From contig JAKALM010000005.1 of NCBI GenBank assembly GCA_021824145.1, positions 121,872 to 185,871 of the forward strand: a stretch of DNA of 64,000 nt, in the 5' to 3' direction. A program made the translations under genes and the position numbers. This document shows positions 9,759-18,273 of the stretch, piece after piece (position 1 is the first letter of the stretch; each line of letters starts with the position of its first letter). Below the pieces are notes generated by a model. That model had not been told where the DNA came from. It ran no database searches and worked only from the letters and a program-made list of their open reading frames with translations. Source of the stretch: Bacteroidota bacterium. GTDB lineage: Bacteria; Bacteroidota; Ignavibacteria; Ignavibacteriales; Ignavibacteriaceae.

Positions 9759-10073
9759 GGCAGGGTGAGTAAGCAATGTTGATCAAACCATTAACGAAAT
9801 TAAGAGAGTTATATGCAATGGCGGATTATTTTCTAGTAAAGTAAACCATAATCCGAGAATTTATGAACCTCATAATATTTTCCAAATGAAATAATGACAT
9901 TATTCGAACAAGAATTTAGTTGTGAAAAATTAAATGTTTATAAAGAATATTCTGAACGAATATATCAATCGATTTTAGAAGGAGAGAGATATCCAAATCC
10001 TGAAAATGTAAATGGAAAGGGATATAGTCAGCATTATTTAAAAGAAAAGGATAATCAAATAAATAAAACTTAA
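9759..10073 (+). pseudogene. Probable remnant of a class I SAM-dependent methyltransferase
   Basis: One frame (9759-9894) reads SNVDQTINEIKRVICNGG and then LFSSKVNHNPRIYEPHN before a stop. This matches the motif region of class I methyltransferases (EIKRVLKPGGLF). A second frame takes over at 9894 and encodes 59 residues (MTLFEQEFSCEKLNVYKEYS...) to the stop at 10073, which could be the C-terminal end after a frameshift. An in-frame stop precedes the first part, and no SAM-binding glycine motif is found upstream, so the N-terminal half seems lost. Alternatively the 59-residue frame is an independent small protein. Confidence 0.4.
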
Positions 10074-10201
10074 ATTGGCTAATTCCTTAAAATAATTTGT
10101 ATCAAGAATTGGATACAATAAAAGTAAACGGGTAATTGGAAAATGGAAAAAATATAATGTAAATAAATTATTTTAATTTTAGATAAATAAAGGAGATCAA
10201 A

Positions 10202-11050
10202 ATGGAGAAAAATAATTTTAATATTAAATTATTTTTTGCAGTATTATTTTTTGTAAGCACTGCTTTATCGGCACAAACATTAAAGCTTCAATCAATACCA
10301 AGTGATAAATTGCAGGTTGGATTTAGTTTTGAAAAACCATTTTATGCAAGCAGTATTAATACATCAGCTCTAAATGGAAATTATCAGTTATCGGCTAATT
10401 TACCGTTAAGTGATAAAATTAATCTAGTCTTTAATTTTCCATATATTAATACAAACTACCAAGTAGATTACGGATTTGGGAAATTTGATTATAACAAAAG
10501 CGGAATCGGAAATATTTTTATCGGTGCACAAATGAAAGCCGGTTCTCAAACTGAAGTAAAATCATTTTTTACTTTTGGAATTTTCTTACCTTCGGCAGAT
10601 GAACAAGTTTCACTAAATGGTTTTTTATCAAGTTATTATGATTTTCAAAAATATATTCCAAATTCTTTGGGATTTTATTTTAATTATGCTTATCATAAAT
10701 TAAACGCTGAAGGTTTCAGCTATGGCTTAGAATTGGGGCCAGATTTATTGATCCCAACTAAAGGTGATAATACTGAGGATGAATTTTTAATGCATTATGG
10801 AATAATTTCAGGATATCAAATAAACAAGCTGGCTTTGAATATAGAATTTGTTGGTGTCATGATGATTTCTGAAAAAATAGATAATTTCAGTGATAGATTT
10901 GTAAATATGTTAAACTTTGGCGTTCAATGGAAGGAAACAGCTGTAATTCCTAGAATATATTATATGATTTATTTAAGGCAAGAAATGCGTCAGATGATTG
11001 ATGGTACTTTGGGAATAGGAGTAATAGTGCCGATATCAATTTATAAATAA
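10202..11050 (+). CDS. Exported outer-membrane beta-barrel-like protein, function unknown
   Basis: A 282-residue protein with a clear signal peptide (cleavage after ALSAQ, about residue 25). The rest has alternating hydrophobic and polar residues, many aromatic and glycine residues and no transmembrane helix, ending in VIVPISIYK. This fits a 10-14 strand outer-membrane barrel. An excellent ribosome site (AAAGGAGAT) sits just ahead of the ATG. No specific family was recognised. The preceding region is decayed, so it is probably a single-gene transcript. Confidence 0.7.
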   Translation: MEKNNFNIKLFFAVLFFVSTALSAQTLKLQSIPSDKLQVGFSFEKPFYASSINTSALNGNYQLSANLPLSDKINLVFNFPYINTNYQVDYGFGKFDYNKSGIGNIFIGAQMKAGSQTEVKSFFTFGIFLPSADEQVSLNGFLSSYYDFQKYIPNSLGFYFNYAYHKLNAEGFSYGLELGPDLLIPTKGDNTEDEFLMHYGIISGYQINKLALNIEFVGVMMISEKIDNFSDRFVNMLNFGVQWKETAVIPRIYYMIYLRQEMRQMIDGTLGIGVIVPISIYK

Positions 11051-11190
11051 ATATTTATGATTGAAATAAATCTTCAAATTTATTTTTTAAAATAATTCAG
11101 AAATTTTTAAGTTCTGGTAAAATTTGTTTATTATAATGTCAAAATGATTTCCATTAATTAAAAATGTATAATGAAATAGAAAGGAATTAA

Positions 11191-11553
11191 ATGCCGAAAT
11201 TAATTCAACAGCCTTCAGTAATAGAAGCGGCAGGCAATAAGTCGAAAATAATTGAAGAATATTTTGGAAGAGTAAACTCGAAAACTGAATCTGTAAGCAT
11301 TGCAAGAATGCAAAGCCCTTCCGGATGGGTTGAGCCAGGACAGACACCAGAATTTGATGAGTATACTGTAGTATTGAAAGGGATATTAAGAGTAACATCA
11401 AAAACTGGTTTTATTGATGTTAAAGCAAAGCAAGCTGTACTTATTCCAAAAGGAGAATGGGTGCAATACAGTTCACCTAACGAGGGCGGCGCTGAATATA
11501 TTGCAGTCTGCCTTCCAGCGTTTTCACCAGAAACAGTCCATCGAGATGAATAA
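11191..11553 (+). CDS. Cupin-domain protein
   Basis: A 120-residue single-domain cupin. The beta-barrel core spans about 35-110, with EFDEYTVVLKGILRVTS as the first cupin motif and KQAVLIPKGEWVQYSSP as the second. The usual His metal ligands of motif 1 are replaced by Glu/Asp/Glu (EFDE), and no clear His is seen in motif 2, so metal binding is doubtful. AAAGGAATTAA gives the ribosome site. It is probably a small-molecule-binding or isomerase-type cupin; the substrate is unknown. The stop overlaps the T-tract side of a terminator shared with the convergent small gene. Confidence 0.8.
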   Translation: MPKLIQQPSVIEAAGNKSKIIEEYFGRVNSKTESVSIARMQSPSGWVEPGQTPEFDEYTVVLKGILRVTSKTGFIDVKAKQAVLIPKGEWVQYSSPNEGGAEYIAVCLPAFSPETVHRDE

Positions 11554-11596
11554 AAAAAGAAGAAGAGAAATCATTCTAACTGACTTTCTCTTCTTC
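11552..11596 (-). terminator. Terminator of the 79-residue gene, at the cupin 3' end
   Basis: A perfect 12-base inverted repeat (GAAGAAGAGAAA at 11559-11570 and its complement at 11585-11596) with a 14-base loop. On the minus strand it is followed by seven T (complement of 11552-11558). It lies just beyond the small gene's stop and abuts the cupin stop, so it may also block plus-strand transcription. Confidence 0.65.
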
Positions 11597-11614
11597 AAAT
11601 ATTCCAACCCTTTA

Positions 11615-11854
11615 TTAGTCTTTCCCGGAAGTTTGTTCTGCTAATCTTTCACTGCCAGATTCAGTCGCTTCTTCTTGAGAAGATTTGCCTGAAATTTGAG
11701 CAGCCAATTCTTTGGCAGAATTTGAAATTATAGCGGTATCTTTTGCATTGTTCGAGCTAGTAGAAGCAATTTGATTTAATGCTTTATTACCCGCATATGC
11801 AGAAGAAACAGAAATAATAAAATTACCGGAAGTATTTATAGAATTTATATTCAA
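11615..11854 (-). CDS. Small Ser/Ala-rich protein of unknown function (TTG start)
   Basis: A 79-residue hydrophilic protein with no signal peptide or membrane helix, rich in Ser, Ala and Asn, with a charged tail (SSQEEATESGSERLAEQ). The start is TTG at 11854, supported by a near-perfect AGGAGG ribosome site about 8 bases upstream, the strongest in this part of the window. Its own terminator follows. The segment DTAIISNSAKELAAQ resembles the 'ISxxAKELAA' stretch of some flagellar and phage-associated small proteins, but this is too short to assign a family. It is likely a real, well-translated single gene. Confidence 0.65.
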   Translation of the reverse strand: MNINSINTSGNFIISVSSAYAGNKALNQIASTSSNNAKDTAIISNSAKELAAQISGKSSQEEATESGSERLAEQTSGKD

Positions 11855-12023
11855 AGTAACTACCTCCTAATATTTAAGTTGGTCAATGTAGTCTGAACTT
11901 TTCAAACACATTGGTTAATTATCGGATAAATAAGTTTGAACTTTAGGAATAAATTGGCCGCTGTGTTTGCTGTCATTTAGTGAATTTTTAATTTTATAAA
12001 ATCAGATTTGTAAAATTTTGAAT

Positions 12024-12050
12024 AAAAAAAGCCCCCAATGAGGGGGCTTT
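12024..12050 (-). terminator. Rho-independent terminator of the T9SS-substrate gene
   Basis: A 9-base-pair stem AAAGCCCCC / GGGGGCTTT with loop AATGA, followed on the minus strand by a T run (complement of 12024-12030). It starts 23 bases beyond the stop of the minus-strand gene. Confidence 0.9.
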
Positions 12051-12072
12051 CTCCCATTATGCGCTATGATCT

Positions 12073-13953
12073 TTATTTGGTTAGAATCATTTTCTTTGTA
12101 GCAGTAAAACCGTTTGCTTCGATTCTGTATAAATAGACACCTGAAGATAAATTATTAGCATTAAAAGAATATTGATAATTGCCTGCACTTAAATTCTTAT
12201 TCACTAATTCAGCAACTTTTTGTCCAAGAATATTATATACATCCAATTTAACATGAGATGCAAATGGAACTTCAAATGAAATTATAGTACTAGGATTAAA
12301 TGGATTTGGATAGTTATTCTGAAGAACAAATTTTGTTGGTAAATTAGGTTGTGCAGTTTCAACTGAAGTTACTGTTGATGGTGACATAGTAAAATTATTT
12401 ACAGTTGTTGAGCCGGCGCTCGGATCATAACTTGTTGTAGTTTGCTGGCTGCTGTATTGTGTAATACTGGCAGTAATAGTGTAGCTGCCTTGCGGAACTC
12501 CTTGAATTGTGTAAGAACCGTTTGCATCAGTTACAGCTGTACCAATTACTTGTCCATGTGAATCTGATATGGTAATTAAAGCCCCGGCGATTGCTGTTCC
12601 ATTATCCGAGTGTATTTGTCCAATTATAGATCCACCGATTGTAGATTGAGATTCACTTTTTAGTGAGGCATTTATTCCGGTTACAGAACTTGTTAAAGCA
12701 ATTGAAGTAGCATTTTCCCATTTATCGGCATTCATATAAAATTGGGAAACGTAACCTCTAGCATGAAACATTACAAAGTAAGTTCCAGATGGCAATTCAG
12801 GTATAGAATAATTTCCTGTTGAATCTGTTATTCCTACATGAGTATGGCCATTTGCAGAATCGAATGCAACAACAAAAGCTCCTCTAATACCAGTACCGGC
12901 AGAATCAGTTACACTGCCGCTAATAGAGTATCTTTGTACTGTTGTATCAAATGCTGATAAAGTAAAGTTTATATTAGAGAATGTTGTATCAGAAACAGCA
13001 GCCAAAACTTGTGCTTTGAAAAATGCATTGGCTGTGTCATAAAATTGAATTCTATAACCATCTTTATGTGCAGCAACAATAAAAGCGCTAAAAGAAACAC
13101 TATCGAAAGTAATGCTGTAATTTCCATTTGAATCTGATTTAGCAGAGCCAACAAGCATTCTATCTTCATCATCTTCACGTCCCGATGCCCAAACTTTTAT
13201 ATCAGCGCCAGCAATTGGTATGTTAAGTGAGGACTGAACTGAACCTTGAAATGTAACTGTATGCTTATTTGCTGCATGCTGTGGAATTTGGAAATTAATA
13301 TCTTCAATTTCTTGTCCGTTGTTCACGGTTATAACTTTAGCATCTGCTAGGGTTGATGCATTTTGGTAATATTGTTGAAAGAATATTGAACTGTCTGATG
13401 CCAAAACTGTGCAAGTAGCATAATATTGACCTGATGGAACTTTTACACTAAAATGTCCATCCATGTTAGTTGTTGCAAAAATATTTGGACTCGTATTATC
13501 TAAATTTATAAACTCAATAACTGCATGGAGCCCCATTCCCATAGAATCTTCAAGATTTACACTGCCCGAAACTAATCCGCCTTGAACTTGGGTTGTATCA
13601 TGTAAAATTAGAGTAATTGAATTTCTAAAATCACTAACCTCAAATTCTCTAATTACTAAATTATTATATCCACTTGCAGAACAAATTAAAGTATATATTC
13701 CGCCTTTTACACTATCAATTTGAAAAGCACCTGTTGAATCACTTGTTGCAGAATAAAGAACTGAATCGCCCATCATGCTAAAACTTTGTAACGAAATATT
13801 AGCGTTTGCAATTGGCGTTCGAGATTCTTCATTAAATGAAGAGTATACATGTCCTTTCAGAGTTGACATCGTCATCATTTGTGCTTCAGCATTAAAGAAA
13901 AACAATGACCAAAAAATTAGTACCGGAACGAATAGTCGATTTATTATTTTCAT
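12073..13953 (-). CDS. Secreted multidomain protein with T9SS type A sorting domain
   Basis: A 626-residue surface or secreted protein. After the signal peptide (about 1-25) come about five tandem carboxypeptidase-regulatory-like Ig domains (roughly 30-115, 128-215, 232-310, 343-430, 440-525), each with the DxxGxY/F plus GxY pattern. A C-terminal sorting domain follows (about 540-626). It begins at NNYPNPFNPSTIISFEVP and contains VYNILGQKVAELV and GVYLYRI, the signature of type IX secretion cargo. The sorting domain is removed on export. No catalytic domain is visible, so adhesion or scaffolding is the reasonable guess. It is a single gene with its own terminator; no T9SS machinery genes are in the window. 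Confidence 0.9.
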   Translation of the reverse strand: MKIINRLFVPVLIFWSLFFFNAEAQMMTMSTLKGHVYSSFNEESRTPIANANISLQSFSMMGDSVLYSATSDSTGAFQIDSVKGGIYTLICSASGYNNLVIREFEVSDFRNSITLILHDTTQVQGGLVSGSVNLEDSMGMGLHAVIEFINLDNTSPNIFATTNMDGHFSVKVPSGQYYATCTVLASDSSIFFQQYYQNASTLADAKVITVNNGQEIEDINFQIPQHAANKHTVTFQGSVQSSLNIPIAGADIKVWASGREDDEDRMLVGSAKSDSNGNYSITFDSVSFSAFIVAAHKDGYRIQFYDTANAFFKAQVLAAVSDTTFSNINFTLSAFDTTVQRYSISGSVTDSAGTGIRGAFVVAFDSANGHTHVGITDSTGNYSIPELPSGTYFVMFHARGYVSQFYMNADKWENATSIALTSSVTGINASLKSESQSTIGGSIIGQIHSDNGTAIAGALITISDSHGQVIGTAVTDANGSYTIQGVPQGSYTITASITQYSSQQTTTSYDPSAGSTTVNNFTMSPSTVTSVETAQPNLPTKFVLQNNYPNPFNPSTIISFEVPFASHVKLDVYNILGQKVAELVNKNLSAGNYQYSFNANNLSSGVYLYRIEANGFTATKKMILTK

Positions 13954-14428
13954 AATGAATACTCCATAATTTTACAATAACATTTACAATTTAATTTTCT
14001 ATCTGTAAACCAAAACTAGTGCCGAATTAGATTTTATTTTTTTATGGCCAAATTCTTATGAAAAAAGAATATTTAGGAGAATTTTTAAGAGAATATATTT
14101 TTTTATTAATAAAAACTTTTCGTATATAACGAATTAATTTCGCAGCATAAAGCGTATAATGTAATCGTAAGTTATATAGCTCAGTTGTTAAAATGATATG
14201 TAAATACATTCTCATTTCGAAAAGAAGTAAATTTGCTTAACCAATTCAGCTTCGAGGATAATCTAAAAAATATATTTGAAAAGAAACTTGAATGAAAAAG
14301 AGTACTCCATTATTAAGGTTTGAAAACCTTGCGAAGCAAGCATATAATTTTTAAAATCCGTTTCGGTGGAATTTATTTGCTAGACGATTTAATAAAATAA
14401 TTTATTCCTTTTAGAAAGAGAGTTGATA
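13954..14428. other. Intergenic stretch with hairpins and one imperfect long palindrome
   Basis: No gene is visible in 475 bases. It contains an inverted repeat TATATAAC...GTTATATA (14123-14178) around a CGC/GCG core, and two overlapping hairpins at 14315-14340 (AAGGTTT/AAACCTT and CTTGC/GCAAG share bases, so they are mutually exclusive). It serves as the divergent promoter region between the T9SS-substrate gene and the reductase gene. Confidence 0.5.
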
Positions 14429-14980
14429 ATGAGAAAATTAATTTATAAATGTAATGTTTCACTAGACGGCATTGCCGAACACACTGCAGCCAACGCTGTA
14501 GATGATGAACTGCTCGATTTTTTCAGTGGGCTACTTGACGAAACCGGTATTGGATTATTTGGGCGGATTACTTACCAGCTTATGGAAAGCTATTGGCCAA
14601 ATATTCATCAAGAGCCTAATGCTACCAGAGGTGAGCTCGAATTCGCCGACAGATTCAATTCTATTTCAAAGATTGTATTTTCTAAAAGTCTTGAAAAAGC
14701 TGAATGGAATAATACAAAATTAATTAAAGGAGATGCTGTTGAAGAAGTAAAGAAATTGAAACAACAGCCGGGAAAGAATATTTCGATCGGCGGTATACTT
14801 CTTGCATCTTCTCTTATAAATGCCGGGCTTGTAGATGAGTACTGGATTTTGATTCATCCCGTTATTGCCGGGAAGGGAAGACGATTGTTTGAAAATGTAA
14901 ATGATATTAAAAATCTGAAATTATTGGAAACGAAAAAATTTAACTCAGGTGTTGTTGTACTTCATTATAATTACAAATAA
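14429..14980 (+). CDS. Dihydrofolate reductase-like (RibD C-terminal domain) protein
   Basis: A 183-residue single-domain protein of the RibD_C/DHFR fold. It begins MRKLIYKCNVSLDGIA, carries GLFGRITYQLM as the helix after strand B, and ends with the family pattern ISIGGILLASSLINAGLVDEY and LIHPVIAGKGRRLF. Members of this stand-alone group are NADPH-dependent reductases whose substrates are mostly unknown. The ATG at 14429 fits the GAAAGAGAG ribosome site; an upstream in-frame TTG adds only two codons. It is followed after 21 bases by the DoxX gene on the same strand and is probably cotranscribed. Confidence 0.85.
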   Translation: MRKLIYKCNVSLDGIAEHTAANAVDDELLDFFSGLLDETGIGLFGRITYQLMESYWPNIHQEPNATRGELEFADRFNSISKIVFSKSLEKAEWNNTKLIKGDAVEEVKKLKQQPGKNISIGGILLASSLINAGLVDEYWILIHPVIAGKGRRLFENVNDIKNLKLLETKKFNSGVVVLHYNYK

Positions 14981-15001
14981 AATTTTAAATGAAAGATTTT
15001 T

Positions 15002-15457
15002 ATGAATAACAAAATAATTACTAAATATTTTCTGAATACAAATGAAAGTCTTGTTAGCCTCGGTTTACTCTTTCTCAGATGTATAATCGGAATAATTTTA
15101 TTTATGGTTGGTGCCGGCAAGGTGCTGGGATGGTTCGGTGGCTTTGGCATGAATACAACAATTCAATATTTTACTAAAATGGGAATATCTATTCCTCTGG
15201 TATACATCAGCAGCTACACCGAATTCTTAGGTGGTTTTTTATTAATTATCGGCCTTGTTACAAGACCAACATCAGTTGCAGTAATTATTAATATGATTGT
15301 TGCTACGGTAGTAATGCTTCCAAAAGGATTCATTTTCGGGATGGCAGATTTCCCATTCACTCTTTTAATAATTTCGGTTGTAATTTTATTTGCCGGTCCC
15401 CAAAAATATAGTCTTGATTATATTCTTTTCCGAAGTGATAATTCCAATCAACTATAA
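15002..15457 (+). CDS. DoxX family membrane protein
   Basis: A 151-residue integral membrane protein with four predicted helices (about 18-40, 65-88, 92-112 and 118-138). The first helix contains LRCIIGIILFMVGAGKVLGW, and GGFLLIIGLVTRPTSVAVII follows, the DoxX/DUF417-type pattern. DoxX proteins are linked to thiol and oxidative stress and to small redox enzymes. The partner here may be the reductase encoded 21 bases upstream. Its precise role is unknown. Confidence 0.85.
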   Translation: MNNKIITKYFLNTNESLVSLGLLFLRCIIGIILFMVGAGKVLGWFGGFGMNTTIQYFTKMGISIPLVYISSYTEFLGGFLLIIGLVTRPTSVAVIINMIVATVVMLPKGFIFGMADFPFTLLIISVVILFAGPQKYSLDYILFRSDNSNQL

Positions 15458-15497
15458 GAGCATTAATTTTTATTGAGGTTATTGATTTTTTAAGTTT

Positions 15498-15517
15498 GGA
15501 CATTTTAGGACATTGTG
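15498..15517 (+). promoter_or_regulatory. Tandem GGACATT direct repeat upstream of the HTH-EIIA gene
   Basis: Two adjacent 10-base units GGACATTTTA and GGACATTGTG lie about 75 bases ahead of the start codon, and a further TTTGGAC overlaps the start. Spacing of one helical turn suggests an operator, perhaps for the adjacent HTH protein. This is inference from pattern only. Confidence 0.25.
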
Positions 15518-15589
15518 AGAAATATTTAGAATATTTTGTATATTTTCTGAAAAATTATTACTTTTTCTCCCGAAAAATTTTGATTTAGT

Positions 15590-16285
15590 TTGGACTTAAA
15601 AATAAAAGACATAGTCGATCTACTTAATGTCTCCGAAAAGACGGTTTACAGATGGATCAAAGATAAAAAGATTCCTTGTTACAGAATTAACCATCAATAT
15701 CGTTTTAATCGATCAGAAATTAATGAATGGATCTTAAGCAACAAAATTGAACTTAATGCAAATGTTCTTGCTTTGTCATCTCAAGTAACAGCTCCGATAT
15801 TATCTTCACTATTAAAATCAGGCGGTATTTATATAGACATTCCAGGAAAATCTGTAAAAGAAATTTTAAAGAATGCCATTTATTTAATTCCAACTCCAAC
15901 AAACATTCCCAAAGAAGAAATATTAGCTGCTTTATTAAGCCGTGAAGAAATGATGACAACTGCAATCGGAAGAGGAATTGCAATTCCACATCCTCGTAAT
16001 CCAATTATTACTGAAGCTGGTGATTCCAGCGTTTCTATTTGCTATTTAGAAAATTTGACTGATTTTAATTCGTTGGATGGACAACTTGTTCATACTTTGT
16101 TCATTGTTTTATCGAGCAGTCCTAAAAAACATTTGGAAACACTTTCAAAAATTTCATCTTTATGCCAAATAGATGAATTTGTTGAAATGCTTAAGCAAAA
16201 AGAGTCCAAGGAAAATATTTTGAAATTTATTCAAGCAAAAGAGCTCGAATGGAAAAGTCTGCCTTCTGGCAAGATCGGAAATTAA
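15590..16285 (+). CDS. HTH (excisionase-type) plus PTS EIIA-domain regulatory protein
   Basis: A 231-residue fusion. Residues 1-55 form a MerR/excisionase-type winged helix (LNVSEKTVYRWIKDKKIPCY, then FNRSEINEWI). Residues about 85-225 form an EIIA domain of the fructose/nitrogen (EIIA-Ntr) type, with the phosphorylatable His in GRGIAIPHPRN (His134) kept. This implies a DNA-binding protein controlled by phosphotransfer rather than a sugar transporter. The start is a TTG at 15590 without a strong ribosome site; no better start is available. The stop is 5 bases before the first membrane-complex gene, so it probably leads, and may control, that operon. Confidence 0.82.
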   Translation: MDLKIKDIVDLLNVSEKTVYRWIKDKKIPCYRINHQYRFNRSEINEWILSNKIELNANVLALSSQVTAPILSSLLKSGGIYIDIPGKSVKEILKNAIYLIPTPTNIPKEEILAALLSREEMMTTAIGRGIAIPHPRNPIITEAGDSSVSICYLENLTDFNSLDGQLVHTLFIVLSSSPKKHLETLSKISSLCQIDEFVEMLKQKESKENILKFIQAKELEWKSLPSGKIGN

Positions 16286-16290
16286 TCTAA

Positions 16291-18273
16291 ATGGATTATT
16301 TTCTTATTGGAGTTTTAGTTTTCATCGCAGCAGGATTCGTTGTAATTTTTATTAAAGGAAATTTAAAAGGAATTTCATTTTTACTTTTGACTCTAACTGC
16401 ACAAATTTTTATTCTTCCAACAGCATTCCAAGTATTGATAAGCGGCGACAGCATAGAAAAAATAATCCAGTTTTCAGAGCCGATTGGAAATGCTGCATTC
16501 AGAATAGATCCGCTTTCTTCATTATTTATAATTATTATTTCTATTGGATCACTTTTTTCTGCAATTTATTCTTTTGAATATTTAAAACATTACGATAAAC
16601 GGAAATATTCGTTTTCATCTTTTTATTTTTTCTTTGGTTTGCTGTCAGCTTCAATGCTGCTTGTAACAGTTGTTCAAAATGCAATTTTATTTTTGATTGT
16701 ATGGGAACTGATGTCGGTTTCATCTTTCTTCTTAGTTAGTTTTGAAAACGAAAAAGAAGAAGTTAGAAAAGCAGGAATATATTATTTAATTTCGATGCAG
16801 ATTGGCGCTTCATTTTTAATTGCGGGATTTGCATGGCTAAGTAACTTAACAGGCAGCTTCGATTTTAATTCATATAAAAATATCTTAAGTGCGCAGGGAA
16901 CTCTTTCCATAATTTTATTCTTATTATTTTTTATTGGCTTTGGAACAAAAGCAGGATTTATTCCATTTCACACATGGCTGCCGCGAGCCCATCCAGCAGC
17001 ACCTTCTGGAGTTTCTGCAATTATGTCGGGTGTAATGATCAAGACTGGCATCTACGGAATTTTAAGAATTATTTTGCTATCCGGAATTCCTGAAAGAGGT
17101 CTTTCATTTTTTGTTTTCATTATCTCATTGATTACAGCATTAATCGGAATATTAAATGCAATCTCGCAAAAAGATATTAAAAAATTATTGGCTTATTCGA
17201 GCATTGAAAATATTGGCATTATTGGAATGGGAATCGGTCTTGGAATGATCGGGTTGGCTTACAACATTCCACTTGCTGCTCTTCTTGGTTTTTTAGGCGC
17301 TCTGCTTCATACAGTAAACCATTTTTTATTTAAAAGTATTTTATTTTATGGCGCTGGAATTGTCTATCAAAAAACCGGGACAAGAAACATTGAAAAGCTT
17401 GGTGGGCTAATTAAATTTTTACCATTTACTTCTATGATTTTTCTTTTGGCAGCAATGGCAATCAGCGGTTTGCCTTTGCTGAATGGATTTATAAGTGAAT
17501 TTGCACTTTACCTTGGAATGGCAAATAGTTTTTCATTTAACAATGCAGCGCTAAATATTTTAATAGTTGTTGGATTTTCCGGTTTGGCGTTGGTCGGAGC
17601 TATGGCATTGATTGGGTTTACAAAATTATTTGGCATTACTTTCCTAGGAAATCAAAGAGAGGAACATGATCATCAGCCATCAGAAGCATCTTCATTATTT
17701 CTCATTCCTATGATTTTTAATTTGATTTTTGTTTTTATTATCGGACTTTTCCCGGCTTCAATTATTCAAATAATTTCAAATGCAGTCGGTCAGTTTACAC
17801 AAGTGAATTATTCGACAGAATTGAATTCAGTTTTTGTCGTTTATAATTCTTTAACTAAAGGTTTGCTTCTATTTATAGGAATTTTTCTTTTCTTTTTTAT
17901 TATCAGATATTTTTTACTTCGTAAAAAGGAAATCAAAACTTTTAAAACTTGGGATTGCGGATATCAACTAGAAAGCAGCAAAATGCAATATACAGGAAGT
18001 TCATATTCACTTCCATTCCTTGATTTAGTGGCGGCAGTTGTTACCCAAAAAACAACAGTTGAAACTGAAAAAGAAATTTTTCCTTCGGAAGCTAAGCTTA
18101 AAACTTCACAGCACGATTTTGTTGAAAGAATTATTATTCAACCTTTATTGAAGTATGTTCGTTCGTTTCTGAATTTATTTGCGTGGATTCAAAGCGGAAG
18201 AATGCAACAGTATATTCTTTATGGATTAATTTTTCTTGTGCTGATTTTGATTTGGATAATAGGAGTAAGGTAA
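16291..18273 (+). CDS. HyfB/HycC-like proton-conducting antiporter subunit of Ehr-type complex
   Basis: A 660-residue NuoL/MrpA-family membrane subunit with about 15-16 helices. Key residues of the ion channel are present: Glu in VWELMSVSSFF (TM5-type) and Lys in FGTKAGFIPFHTWLPRAHP, followed by SGVMIKTGIYGILR (TM7-8). The last about 110 residues form the extended tail with a final helix typical of HyfB-like proteins. It should translocate protons or sodium coupled to electron transfer in the peripheral arm. It is the first membrane gene of a six-gene operon. Its stop abuts the next ATG with zero gap. Confidence 0.9.
   Translation: MDYFLIGVLVFIAAGFVVIFIKGNLKGISFLLLTLTAQIFILPTAFQVLISGDSIEKIIQFSEPIGNAAFRIDPLSSLFIIIISIGSLFSAIYSFEYLKHYDKRKYSFSSFYFFFGLLSASMLLVTVVQNAILFLIVWELMSVSSFFLVSFENEKEEVRKAGIYYLISMQIGASFLIAGFAWLSNLTGSFDFNSYKNILSAQGTLSIILFLLFFIGFGTKAGFIPFHTWLPRAHPAAPSGVSAIMSGVMIKTGIYGILRIILLSGIPERGLSFFVFIISLITALIGILNAISQKDIKKLLAYSSIENIGIIGMGIGLGMIGLAYNIPLAALLGFLGALLHTVNHFLFKSILFYGAGIVYQKTGTRNIEKLGGLIKFLPFTSMIFLLAAMAISGLPLLNGFISEFALYLGMANSFSFNNAALNILIVVGFSGLALVGAMALIGFTKLFGITFLGNQREEHDHQPSEASSLFLIPMIFNLIFVFIIGLFPASIIQIISNAVGQFTQVNYSTELNSVFVVYNSLTKGLLLFIGIFLFFFIIRYFLLRKKEIKTFKTWDCGYQLESSKMQYTGSSYSLPFLDLVAAVVTQKTTVETEKEIFPSEAKLKTSQHDFVERIIIQPLLKYVRSFLNLFAWIQSGRMQQYILYGLIFLVLILIWIIGVR

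Noticed and set aside
14171..14240. A tRNA-like start (GTTATATAGCTCAGTTG)
   Set aside because: Resembles a D-arm entry (TAGCTCAGTTG) but no 7-base anticodon loop or T-arm with a matching acceptor can be folded, so it is not called a tRNA.
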